From: Mytilus galloprovincialis
Taxonomy: Eukaryota > Mollusca > Bivalvia > Mytilida > Mytilidae
DNA: 64,000 nt
NCBI RefSeq assembly: GCF_965363235.1
Contig: NC_134847.1
Coordinates: forward strand, 50,902,805-50,966,804
Direction of reading: 5' to 3'
A model generated the notes under the pieces. The model was not told the DNA's origin. It searched no databases and saw nothing but the letters and a program-made list of their open reading frames with translations. Shown piece by piece: positions 55,296-64,000 of this stretch (position 1 is the first letter of the stretch; every line of letters begins with the position of its first letter). The position numbers and the translations under genes were made by a program.

Positions 55296-55539
55296 ATCTT
55301 AATCACTTAAAAACATACAAATATGACCCCATCAAATATGTAACAGAGAAGCAAAAATTGCCCGAAAAGAGCCGTTACCCAGTATTAATCGGGAAATGAA
55401 CAGTCTCCTGGACAAGTTTGCAAGTCTGCTGAGTGCTAAATGTGTCACCTTAATTTTTGGAGTTAGGTCAAAATGAAGTTAATATCTTGGTTGTTATTTG
55501 TTCCCTGATATTTGTCCTAAAATTTTTGGCTCTAGCACC

Positions 55540-55775
55540 ACTGTTAAAAAAGATATGCCCTTTTGTTTTTAACAATTTCAAGGGAAATCAAATGTCCCTA
55601 ATAGGAAAAGATTGTTTTCAAGGGAAATTTTCTTCCTCAAAGGAAAAAGATTTCCCTTAGTAAATTTGCTCAATATTTTTTTCCTTTGAGAAAATTATAT
55701 TTCCTGTCAGGAAATTTGCTGCATCAAATTTTCTTTTGAGGAAATTCTTTTTCTTGCATCAAGTTTTCTCATCTA
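55540..55775. repeat. Low-complexity GGAAATT/AATTTCC stretch
   Basis: Degenerate alternation of AAGGGAAAT, TTTCCTTTGAG and GAGGAAATT words, about 15-25 bases apart on both strands. Nothing is encoded. Confidence 0.55.
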
Positions 55776-55779
55776 CCAT

Positions 55780-56120
55780 CAAACAATAGATTGTGTTGCT
55801 GTTTAATTTGTCGTTTTAAGACTAGATATAATGTTAAATAGTTTATTTAATAACTTTATCAGTGTTATTATTATCATTGCTTTAATTTTTTTTATTATTT
55901 ATACCCAATCTGTCTTACATCATATTATATTAACTTCATGATTTAAAAGATAGACAATTCATGCGTTTATCACGAGACCAATTTAAAATCAAATAAACTA
56001 ATGAAAGAGTAAGATAGAAATTAATACAAACACTGATGAGAAAATTTCTAGAAGTCTTGATAATATCCATATAATTTCCTTTGTCATGGGGACATCTTTG
56101 TTTAATACATCCACTAAAGA
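55780..56120. other. Gene-free stretch
   Basis: AT-rich, no recognised feature. Confidence 0.4.
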
Positions 56121-56330
56121 GAGGGGCCTCGGTGGCCGAGTAATCTAAGTAATCTAAGTAATTACTACTGTAATTATTAGCCAGTCAACACTGAGGTTGT
56201 GAGTTCGAACCCCGCTCGTGCAGGTGCACTCAACTCCAATCTTAAGGGAGTTCGCTTCTCAGTTTCAAAGTAATTAGCTTTCAAAAAACTAGCTTATATT
56301 GATAGGGGATAAATAAAGGAATCCAAAGAG
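56121..56330 (+). repeat. tRNA-derived SINE
   Basis: GGGGCCTCGGTGGCCGAGTA gives a tRNA-Leu/Ser-like A box. GTGAGTTCGAACCCCG holds a canonical B box (GTTCGAACC, 56203-56211). A conserved-looking downstream part follows (CGTGCAGGTGCACTCAACTC, GGAGTTCGCTTCTCAGTTTC). It does not fold as a functional tRNA, as the region between the boxes is duplicated (AATCTAAGT twice). Confidence 0.75.
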
Positions 56331-58745
56331 CAAAAAAAATATAGGTCACCGTGCTCGTTTTCGATATATTACTAGCCATTGAAATTTTGGCGGGAAAATG
56401 TTCTCTCTTGACTTTTCATAGCTTTATCATTGACAAGTTAAAGTCCTCAAAACTTATTAAAAAGTAATTAAAATTTTAAAAGACTTTAACAGAAAAGAGA
56501 TATTAGCTTAAAATCTCAGTTTAATTCACTTTGTTATGTATTGCAGTGAGCTCTTGGTTAGATATTTGGTATATAGTTATATCATAAGAAGCCATATATC
56601 AAGTTTGAGTAAAGTAATTTTTCACCAGTAACAACAGTTTACTTAAAACTTTTCCAAACTGAGTGCAAATGCAACCAAGGTAGACATAACAATTGTTAGA
56701 GAACATTTTATTGCTTTATATACAATATCTTCATGATGCTGGTTTCATCTCAATCTTTAATTGCCTTTGCTGAAAGTAAACAAATGATGAAAAAATCATC
56801 TAATGGTCAAATGTCAGGTGAGAACACAGGTTGATAAATAAATAAAGGCAACAGTAGTATACCGCTGTTCAAAAGTCATAAATCGATTGAGAAAACAAAT
56901 CCTGGTTACAAACAAGTAACGAGGGAAACACATCACTTACAAGAGGAAAACAACGAAACAACATAACACTGAAGTGCAACAAAAAAAAACAACACAACAA
57001 TGCAACATACAAAGAAACGAACTAATAGATAACAACTGTCATATTCCTGGCTTGTACAGGACATTTTAAGTAAATAGTGGGTTGAACACTTTATTCGAAA
57101 CACAAAGCAATGACTTTGAATTATAATATTTCTTTTACCTATAATTAGAACATGTATCAATAATGATTACAACAACAGCAATTTGACATTTATCTGATTT
57201 AAGAAAAGATTAGTGTGTCTGACAGTCAGAATGTTGTTGTAACTTTGAAGTGTTAAATGCCAAAAAAATTAACCTCCAGGTATAACATGTGGTCTTTGCA
57301 TGTTAAATAAATTTGTCCAGGATTTAGGCATCTTTTAAGTAATATTAATTATTAAGTGTGAGCTGGAATGGCTGTTTGTATGAACATTACATATATTATA
57401 TTAGAAAGAACGTTTCAAATGGGTTTGCCTGATTATCAACATGGCTATTTAGTTAAAATAGAACGCAGGGGTAAAACGCTTTTTTTTATATAAAAGTAAG
57501 AAGATGTTGTATGATTGCCAAAATGACAACTATCTACCAAAGTTCAAATGATGCTGTTATCTGTTGTCTTAAAACAGTTGCAGATAGAAGAACTATAACA
57601 GTGGCAAATATATGAAGAATATTTATGTCTATTTGAATAAGATTCTTAAAAAAACTATTTTACTGAAGATTTTTATGTTATTTTTCTTTCTTGAAAACTA
57701 ATACATAGAGAGAAACTTTAAAAAGGCAACATGATCAGTATGAGAGGATTTCAAATAAGCCAACATGGCTGATATTGTCTGTCCACTCCTTATATGAGGT
57801 TCCTAAAGGAATTTGATTATCATTTTTCTAAAATGTTTTAGGTCCAAAATTTGTAATGGAGCAAGATTCCAATAAGTACTGTAACAATGAAAGAGAGTAT
57901 CTGGTAAATGCTTATAAATAGAAAATAAATAAAGGTGCAACAATTGCAGTATTATAGAATCTGTATAAAATAACAGTTGAATGGATATACGATTTAAATG
58001 ACAAAATTGAAAAGGAAACATCTTGATTAATAAAAAATTCTAGAAATTTGAATAAGTTTTTGTTCAGTCAAAACAGCATTAATAATTTTCATTGAATCTA
58101 ATGTGTTGGCATATAAATTAAGGGATGTTCTTAGTCATTTCCCAGAAATAAACTTTATTCAGATATTAAGATCTAAGCACACAATGTTGGAAACAGAGGT
58201 ATGTCTATGGGGTTTAAAAAAAAGAAGATGCAACTTATAATATATGAAAGTATTTTTTAGCAGATGTTTATTTTAAAAACTTTTTAATTGAAAAAAATGA
58301 TGGAAAGACATCTGGGGGTATACAAAAAGAAAATGGTTCAATAAGAAATCTTGCTACAAACAAGATGACGTTCTGTTGAAAACCAAGAACTTTGATGCAC
58401 ATTATCGTTAATATTCAATATGTTACAAAACAATCGACAGCACATTTAAACCCTGATGTCACTTGTCCATAATGATGCTACTATTACACATATTTAAATA
58501 TGATCAATTCTTCCAGCCAAGAATTCAAACTGGGCACTTGACGGTTTAAAATTGAGTTATGAGCGAAAAGCAAGGTGATTTGACGAGCAACCAATACGTG
58601 ATAATTGAATATTCATAAATATAGAAACCAATTAGTACCTATTGGTTATTAAACTAACAGTTAATGTAGGTGATTCTGGAACTGAACACACACAGGTTTG
58701 GGGAAAAGAATACAATTTGATAAAAATCTCTTCTTATAAGAGCTG
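56331..58745. other. Gene-free stretch with repeat fragments
   Basis: 56900-57110 holds a family E repeat fragment ('aacaactgtcatattcctgg', 'taaatagtgggttgaac'). The remainder is AT-rich, with no exon recognised on either strand. Confidence 0.4.
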
Positions 58746-58747
58746 AT

Positions 58748-58894
58748 TGTGTGGGGACGATATCTTACTATCTAACCCTTTTCAGTTTGATGTTTACTTG
58801 TTACTAGCCAAATTTAAGGTGACGTCGCCAGGCGACGTCGACCTTGGATACAATGTTACGATATAGATACGTTGCAGGTCCCGCGGTCTTCTCG
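58748..58894 (-). repeat. 3' LTR of the BEL/Pao element
   Basis: Shares with the other LTR GACGATATCTTACTATCT, GATACAATGTTACGATATAG and CCCGCGGTCTTCTCG. It lacks a short insert containing 'tgttctaataaatacac' and the terminal TGT. It holds the hairpin GACGTCGCC-A-GGCGACGTC (58821-58839). Confidence 0.85.
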
Positions 58895-59024
58895 CCTTTC
58901 TCGGGGCCTAAAAAAATACTTTACGTAGAAAAGAAAATTGAAATACAATATATAAATTACATTAAATTAAAATTAAAGTCTCTCAAATTAAAACTAAATT
59001 CACAGTTCTTTCACAGTTGAACTA

Positions 59025-59130
59025 ACGTAGTTCATAAAACAAAATCGCATAACATTAACAGTAATAATCATGGCGCAACGTAGTTCATAAAACAAAATCG
59101 CATAACATTAACAGTAATAATCTTGGCGCA
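59025..59130. repeat. 53-bp tandem duplication near the 3' LTR
   Basis: Two copies of a unit starting ACGTAGTTCATAAAAC and ending GGCGCA (59025-59077 and 59078-59130), with one difference (ATCATGG versus ATCTTGG). Confidence 0.9.
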
Positions 59131-59635
59131 ACGTATTTTTAAACAAATATGCTTGATCACTTTACTTCGAAAGGTAATACAATGTTTTAGTGTTCTCTTT
59201 CGCACGCTTAGACGCTTCTTTGGTGGATAACTGTAGTTCTGTAACATCGTCTTTCTTCATCGGGTGTGTTGTTTTTTGTTCCGTGTCCGTGTTTTCACTC
59301 TCTATACGGATTTCGAGCGGATATAACTTTACAATGGGTCTATTTGTAATTCTGTTCTTAGTTCTTCCAACTGCTGAACGAACGTGTCTGTCATTTCCGT
59401 TAACTAAATCCTCACCAATTGCGGTTTTTCATCGTGAATTTGTACTAAGTCTCCGATTTCATTCCTTCTTTTATTATTCCCGTTTTTTTGGTGAAATTCT
59501 CTGAGGGAAGTCAGGTACTCTGATTTTCATCGATTCCAAAATTGTTGAATTATTAACGATTGTCTCTTTGCACGTTTATCTAAATTCTTAATGTTCATGA
59601 AATCATAGTTTTAAATATCAATATCTTCTCGTCCG

Positions 59636-59643
59636 TATAAGTG
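59636..59643 (+). repeat. Left target duplication of the LINE insertion
   Basis: TATAAGTG here matches TATAAATG at 60129-60136 with one substitution. The restored site reads through the integrase codons on either side. Confidence 0.7.
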
Positions 59644-60128
59644 CATTAAATGTGATGCCCCATCATATCTTAATAACAAGTTTCATTATGTTTCAGACAG
59701 AAATCCATACCCCTTGAGAAATGCTGTTCAAGGAAACCTCATACCCCCTAAACCAAAAACAGAATTGTTCAAAAAATCTTTTATGTATTCTGGACCATTC
59801 TTGTGGAATAATTTGCCAATACCGTTAAGAAATATTACAAATGTTAATTCTTTCAAATACAAAATAACAGATCATTTATTGAAATCAATCTAGCTGTATC
59901 AATAATATATAAAAAAAACCTGATCATGTCATCATGTTTATTTTTTTCATCACATTTTATCAAGTTGTATGAACATTATTATCATACTTGACTTTTGATA
60001 CTAATGTATGCAATGTATATGTTTGCATTTTGTTTGATTTCTCATGTCGAGGGCCTCAGGGAAGATTAGTTATACAGCTAACTGTGTAACCCTCTTAAAA
60101 TAAAGTATTGTTGTTGTATTGTTGTTGT
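59644..60128 (+). mobile_element. 5'-truncated LINE (non-LTR retrotransposon) 3' end
   Basis: Codons 59657-59893 encode APSYLNNKFHYVSDRNPYPL, KPKTELFKKSFMYSGPFLWN, NLPIPLRN and SFKYKITDHLLKSI before a TAG. This is the typical C-terminus of CR1/RTE/Jockey-like RT proteins. A 3' tail follows with AATAAAG and a TTGTTGTA-type simple repeat. It is flanked by TATAARTG and inserted, in opposite orientation, in the BEL integrase. Confidence 0.85.
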
Positions 60129-60668
60129 TATAAATGATGAGCTGGAGTAAGATGTTCCGAATCCACTAAATCTGAAGAAATGTAAGTTAAGGGTCGATCA
60201 TTGAGAATAGATTCATTCTCCGTTGTTACTGTTTGAAGTGTTTCTAAATCAATTAGCGACTTCCGAAGTAACTTTCGTATGCTAGTTTTTTGTTAAAACA
60301 ACAAGGCGTTCCCACCAGCCTCCAAACCATGGTGCGCGTTTCGGTATAAACCGCCAGTCAATTCCTTGTAAAGAAAATGCTTCCTGTAATTTCTCAGCTT
60401 CACATAGTCGTGTTATTTCATCTGAAGCAGAAACAAAAGTAGATACAGTGTCTGATAGAATCAATCGCGGTCAAGATTTCCTGCTAACAAAACGCCTAAA
60501 CGGTGGCGCTTCTTAGTGTCTTATCTTTGGTAAAGGAGGGGGATCGGGTGCTGAATATGGCTTCTCTATTATTTTACGGCATGTAACACATCTTCTCAGC
60601 ATTTTTCTAACAACTTGTCGAATTGTAGGTATCCAAAATGTCTGTCTTATATGAGTAATTGTCATATT

Positions 60669-61613
60669 TCAGCCTGAATGTAAAACTTGCCTATGCGCGT
60701 CCATTATGATTAGTTCAGATAATGCGTATTTGATGGTAGTATATATGGGTATTTTGCATTGATTTTCATTTCCATTAGTTGAAAAGTCTCTTGTCGCTTG
60801 ACTGTTTTCCTGGTCATTGATTAAAACAGACAATGATTCGTCGCTTACAATTGTCGTATTTGGAAATTTAGAAGTTTCCATTAGCCAACTGGGTCCTTTT
60901 TTCCATATTGTACTTTCCTTATACTTCTCGCTTGTTATACCACGGGTTGGATTACAGTCAGTTGGGCAATATTTCCATAGATGAGAACACGTCAAATCAT
61001 TTATCTCGTTCACTCGATTTGTAATAAAACGTTTTAACGTTTTTGTTTTTAACCAATGTAGGACTATCTGGCTGTCGGACCATAGAGTTATGCTTGAACA
61101 TTCTAATGTGGATTTAAAGTGATTTACTAAACGTGCTCCTATAACGGCGGCCATTAATTCAAGTTGCGGTAACGTAAGTTCTTTAAGCGGATCTACTCTT
61201 GTCTTGTCCATCACGAGTGTGCTATCACTTCCGTTACACAAGTATGCTACTGCACCATACACATTTATGCTAGCATCAACACATACATGTAAATTATTTT
61301 CTGTTGAGGTACAACTAGTTTTGGAAAATAAGTATCTATTAAATACCTCATGTGTCACTTGTTCAACGTCTTTGGCAAGATCCATCCATGAAATACATAT
61401 GTCTTCATCAAACATTTGGTCCCAGTCAAATCCTCTTTTCCATATTTCTTATAAAAGTATTTCATTTCTAATTGTAACTGGACTTAACAGTCCGAGAGGG
61501 TCATAAATTCGTGACGAATGTTTCAAAATTTCTCGTTTGGTTACTATTTGTGAAGAATTAAGAATTTCTCGTTTTGGGGAAAACAGTTCATCGGTTACGC
61601 TGTTCCATCACAT
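60669..61613 (-). pseudogene. BEL/Pao RT connection and RNase H
   Basis: Minus-strand frame with KREILKHSSRIYDPLGLLSP, then a TAA in IRNEILL*EIWKRGFDWD. The RNase H domain begins VCVDASINVYGAVAYL and continues with ELTLPQLELMAAVIGARL and TLWSDSQIVLHWL (acidic residues D, E, D present). It ends in the start of the integrase zinc domain (AHRQVLHSG) before a TGA. Confidence 0.88.
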
Positions 61614-62729
61614 TTATAAAATCTGTGTTTGTTCATCTGTATCGAGTATGTTTTCTCTTGCTGCTAATGTACGAACCTTTTCGCTGTTTAAAGTCCAAGA
61701 TCTCAGATTAAAACCGGCTTTGTTCATTAATGTACGAGCTTCTTTGAAATAAACAATGGCGTCATCCTCTGTATTTAAGCTAGACAATATGTTGCCAACA
61801 TACAGGTCCCTTTCTAATAATTTCGTTGTTGTATTGTCGGTTTGCTGTAAATGTTTTGATAAGGTGCCATTTAGAATGAAAGGTGAGCAAATTGCTCCAA
61901 ATAATACAGCTTTAAATCTGTATTCAATCAAATGGTTATCAGGATCTGATGGATTGCTTAGCCATAGAAAACGTGTGACATCCCTATCGTCTTCGTGTAG
62001 TCCAACATGTAGAAAGGCTTTTTCAATGTCTGTTGTTATAACAGAACGGTTGAGTCGAAACCGAATTAAAATCTTCGTTAAATCATTCAGTATCGGCGGA
62101 GTGTTCATGAGAAAGTTATTCAAACTGGGATGGTTTGGTGAAATCCGACAACTACAATCGTACACTATTCTAATTGGCGTCGTTCTTGAGTCCTTTTTTA
62201 CTGGATGATGTGTAATGTAGTGAATTTTGTTCGGAATCGGTTCAGTTTCATATACTCTTTCAATGAATCAGCGGTTTTCCTGATCCGTTATGATATCGTT
62301 ATACTTCATTAACATACTTGGTTCTTGGTGCAGTCTTCTTATTACGCTTTCTCTTCTTTTCTTTGTTACAGCATAGTTTAATGTTAACTCATCGTGGTCG
62401 GTTTCCCAGGGTAACTTTGCGTAATATTTGTGGTTTCGAAATTCAATTGAAGATTCTTGGTAATTACGTATGTAATCATTCTCTTTTTCGTGTACTTCCG
62501 GAGATTCAATTCCTATAGACTCGAGCTTCCAAAACGCTTCTAAGTCGTGTTCCTTAGTTTTACGTGAAATAAGCACATTGAAAATACTAAACGCTGTTGA
62601 GTACTGTGATTTTCCTGTCCTGAGTGTAACGGTCCAGAAAGTAGGTATCCTAGTTTCGATTTGACTGCGATTTCCGTTTCCGCGTACAACTTTTTCTTCA
62701 ATTATTTCCCCAATACAAATCGTCTCCAA
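61614..62729 (-). pseudogene. BEL/Pao reverse transcriptase with altered catalytic motif
   Basis: Minus-strand frame through FWKLESIGIESPEVHEKEND, YNDIITDQENR, a TGA, FIERVYETEPIPNKIHYITH, RIVYDCSCRISPNHPSLNN, ITTDIEKAFLHVGLHEDDRD (motif A), LFGAICSPFIL (motif B) and DLYVGNILSS. The last is motif C, in which Asp is normally found where Gly stands (GGC, complement of 61794-61796). Loss of this catalytic Asp and the internal stop make it inactive. Confidence 0.9.
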
Positions 62730-63175
62730 TTAATAACGAAATTTCAAAGGTATCTTGTTGCGTAACTGGATGTGCGAGTTTTAGTCCATTCAAATAATTA
62801 TTGTTCCTGTCAATATAACGAATGTGGTTCTTTAACGGCGTAGCTATCATTGGAACGATTAAAACCTGTATTGGTATTTTATGTCCTGATTCACTTTCAA
62901 CATAAACTGTGGCTTTATCAAGTCGCCTAGCATAAGTGTTGGTTTCTCCGAATGATGAGAGTTGAATATTGTCGGTTCCTTCTCTCTGTAGATTCAATTT
63001 ACGCGCAAGACTCACCGTTACAAAAGATCTCTGAGCGCCTTCATCAAACAAATTATTCGTATCAGTGCAATGACGATCTGACTAAAGCCACGCGGCAGTT
63101 TTCAACAATACATTTGAGTGAAATTGTGCTGACGCGTGTAAAATCGTTGAATCTTCTTGTATCTCGGTATCCTTC
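62698..63175 (-). pseudogene. BEL/Pao protease-like region
   Basis: Minus-strand frame reads VLLKTAAWL, a TAG, then NNLFDEGAQRSFVTVSLARK and IPIQVLIVPMIATPLKNH. This is the retropepsin-like region of Pao elements, with D-E-G where D-S/T-G is usual for aspartic proteases. I am not certain that this is a loss, since related elements may share it. The end joins the RT frame after a frameshift near 62720. Confidence 0.75.
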
Positions 63176-63187
63176 ACAAGATTAATC

Positions 63188-63202
63188 CTGGTCACGGCAC
63201 CA
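63188..63202 (-). promoter_or_regulatory. Primer-binding site of the BEL/Pao element
   Basis: On the minus strand TGGTGCCGTGACCAG begins four bases after the CA end of the 5' LTR, as expected for pairing with a tRNA 3' end (TGG complements CCA). I cannot name the tRNA. Confidence 0.7.
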
Positions 63203-63206
63203 AAAA

Positions 63207-63371
63207 TGTGTGGACGATATCTTACTATCTTGTTCTAATAAATACACAACAGCTTTTCAGCTTGCGTTTACTTGTTACTAACCAAATATAAGGTGACGTC
63301 ACCGGGTGACGTCGACCTTAGATACAATGTTACGATATAGATACGTTGCCGGTCCCGCGGTCTTCTCGACA
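63207..63371 (-). repeat. 5' LTR of the BEL/Pao element
   Basis: On the minus strand it starts TGTCGAGAAGACCGCGG and ends CCACACA, giving the usual TG...CA ends. It contains the hairpin GACGTCACC-G-GGTGACGTC (63295-63313), including a perfect TGACGTCA cAMP-response-type palindrome at 63294-63301. Confidence 0.85.
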
Positions 63372-64000
63372 ATTGGTTAGTTCAAATGTAATGTAAAATC
63401 TTATTGGATAATTAGTATGCTCTCGAAAAAACAATAAGTAAACTAGAAGCACATACAGCAGTGACTTGAAAACTCCATTGTTGATTGGATAAATCAGAGA
63501 CATGGTCTTCAAAAAAAAATTATATATTTACAAGCATTCGAAAATTTATTGTGTCCTATTAATATATCTAATTAAAATAGTTCCTTTAGCTAGAAACTCC
63601 AAAATGTCTGTGTTTGCTTGGTATGTTTGCATTAAATTAATACAATGCAATTAATGAATGTAAAAAGTTAAATCACAAAAATACTGAACTCCTAGGAAAA
63701 ATCAAAACGGAAAGTATTGTCCGAGATAAATCGGATTGGTACGCTTGAGAATGCAAACATACTAATTAGTCTGTCAACATTTTGATAAGTCTGAGAAGAA
63801 GACCCTTGATAAATTTCCTAAAAGAAAATTGACGTATTAAAAGTCAAAATGTTATACAAAGGAACAGAACTGGTTTTCGTTAAAGAATATTGTTGACATT
63901 AACAACGGAATTGATTACATGACGGGACAGTAAAAATATTTGATCTTTAGGTTCTATTATACTTGATGAATGTTATTGTAGAAACATGTGTAACGCGCAT
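63372..64000. other. Right edge, repeat fragments only
   Basis: 63665-63715 carries 'aaatactgaactcctagg' and 'aatcaaaacggaaagtat', a family E fragment. No gene recognised. Confidence 0.4.

Larger units (their letters stand above)
59190..60668 (-). pseudogene. BEL/Pao integrase remnant, split by a LINE
   Basis: From the RNase H side: HIRQTFWIPTIRQVVRKMLR with CVTCRK gives the end of the HHCC zinc domain. Then follows KPYSAPDPPPLPK, after which most of the catalytic core is missing. It resumes at LILSDTVSTFVSASDEI and FIPKRAPWFGGWWERL. A shifted frame continues IDLETLQTVTTENESILNDR up to PAHHL, where the LINE (59644-60128) is inserted. Beyond it come LYGREDIDI and SEYLTSLREFHQKN, with a TGA where a Trp is expected, and after another frameshift NRPIVKLYPLEI. 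The first catalytic Asp block is absent, and the second reads SDT instead of SDN. Confidence 0.85.
58748..63371 (-). mobile_element. Decayed BEL/Pao LTR retrotransposon
   Basis: Minus-strand element with short LTRs (63207-63371 upstream, 58748-58894 downstream), a primer-binding site at 63188-63202 and remnants of protease, RT, RNase H and integrase in BEL/Pao order. There is no gag: the protease region starts within about 20 bases of the primer-binding site. Several in-frame stops, frameshifts, a deleted integrase core and an inserted LINE show it is dead. I see no matching target duplication at the two outer borders. Confidence 0.9.

Noticed and set aside
56121..56330. tRNA gene
   Set aside because: Good A and B boxes, but the segment between them is duplicated and no acceptor stem or cloverleaf forms. 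Called a tRNA-derived SINE.
61204..62208. Plus-strand frames of 100, 71 and 150 codons
   Set aside because: They are antisense to the BEL/Pao RT and RNase H, which carry recognisable motifs on the minus strand.

Overview
The window looks like nuclear DNA of a marine bivalve, most likely a mussel of the Mytilus kind. This is an inference. The DNA is AT-rich, genes are split into small exons by kilobase introns with GT...AG borders, and most of the space is transposon-derived. I recognise several dispersed repeat families typical of mussel genomes. No operon, CRISPR array, rRNA or ordinary tRNA gene was seen.

Three genes are supported. At the left edge, on the plus strand, are the last five exons of CHAF1B, the p60 subunit of chromatin assembly factor 1 (190-4530). 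In the middle, on the plus strand, is a gene of unknown function with a large terminal exon at 24215-25336 and a fitting candidate first exon at 19712-19795. On the minus strand, seven exons between 42419 and 30379 join without a break into a complete betaine-homocysteine methyltransferase (BHMT-like, 353 residues) that keeps its three zinc-binding cysteines. Two further single-exon candidates (16565-16844 plus, 54671-54853 minus) are weaker.

The most complete mobile element is a tyrosine-recombinase retrotransposon of the Ngaro/DIRS order at 45043-51305. It has the split direct-repeat layout A1-ORFs-B1-A2-B2, with repeat pairs of 207 and 333 bp that I read as identical. It carries a zinc-finger Gag-like ORF, an RT-RNase H ORF with YLDD, a tyrosine recombinase with R, HxxR and Y, and an SGNH hydrolase reading frame whose catalytic serine lies upstream of its first ATG.

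The right end (58748-63371, minus strand) is a decayed BEL/Pao LTR element. It has no gag, a D-to-G change in the RT catalytic motif, several stops, a deleted integrase core and a 5'-truncated LINE inserted in its integrase with an 8-bp target duplication.

Elsewhere, 4.6-24 kb and 26-45 kb hold DNA-transposon remnants and non-autonomous elements. These include a 3.28-kb element with roughly 400-bp terminal inverted repeats full of an ATGACCGTAA motif (13252-16532), hAT-like elements with 5-bp duplications, and a 1.6-kb G-rich-ended element with a near-perfect 8-bp duplication. There are also two elements carrying 161-bp and about 191-bp minisatellites, and a long palindrome of about 0.8 kb just upstream of the BHMT start. 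In CHAF1B a 59-bp unit carrying a splice acceptor, the start of an exon and a donor-like GTGAGT is repeated about nine times just before the real exon.
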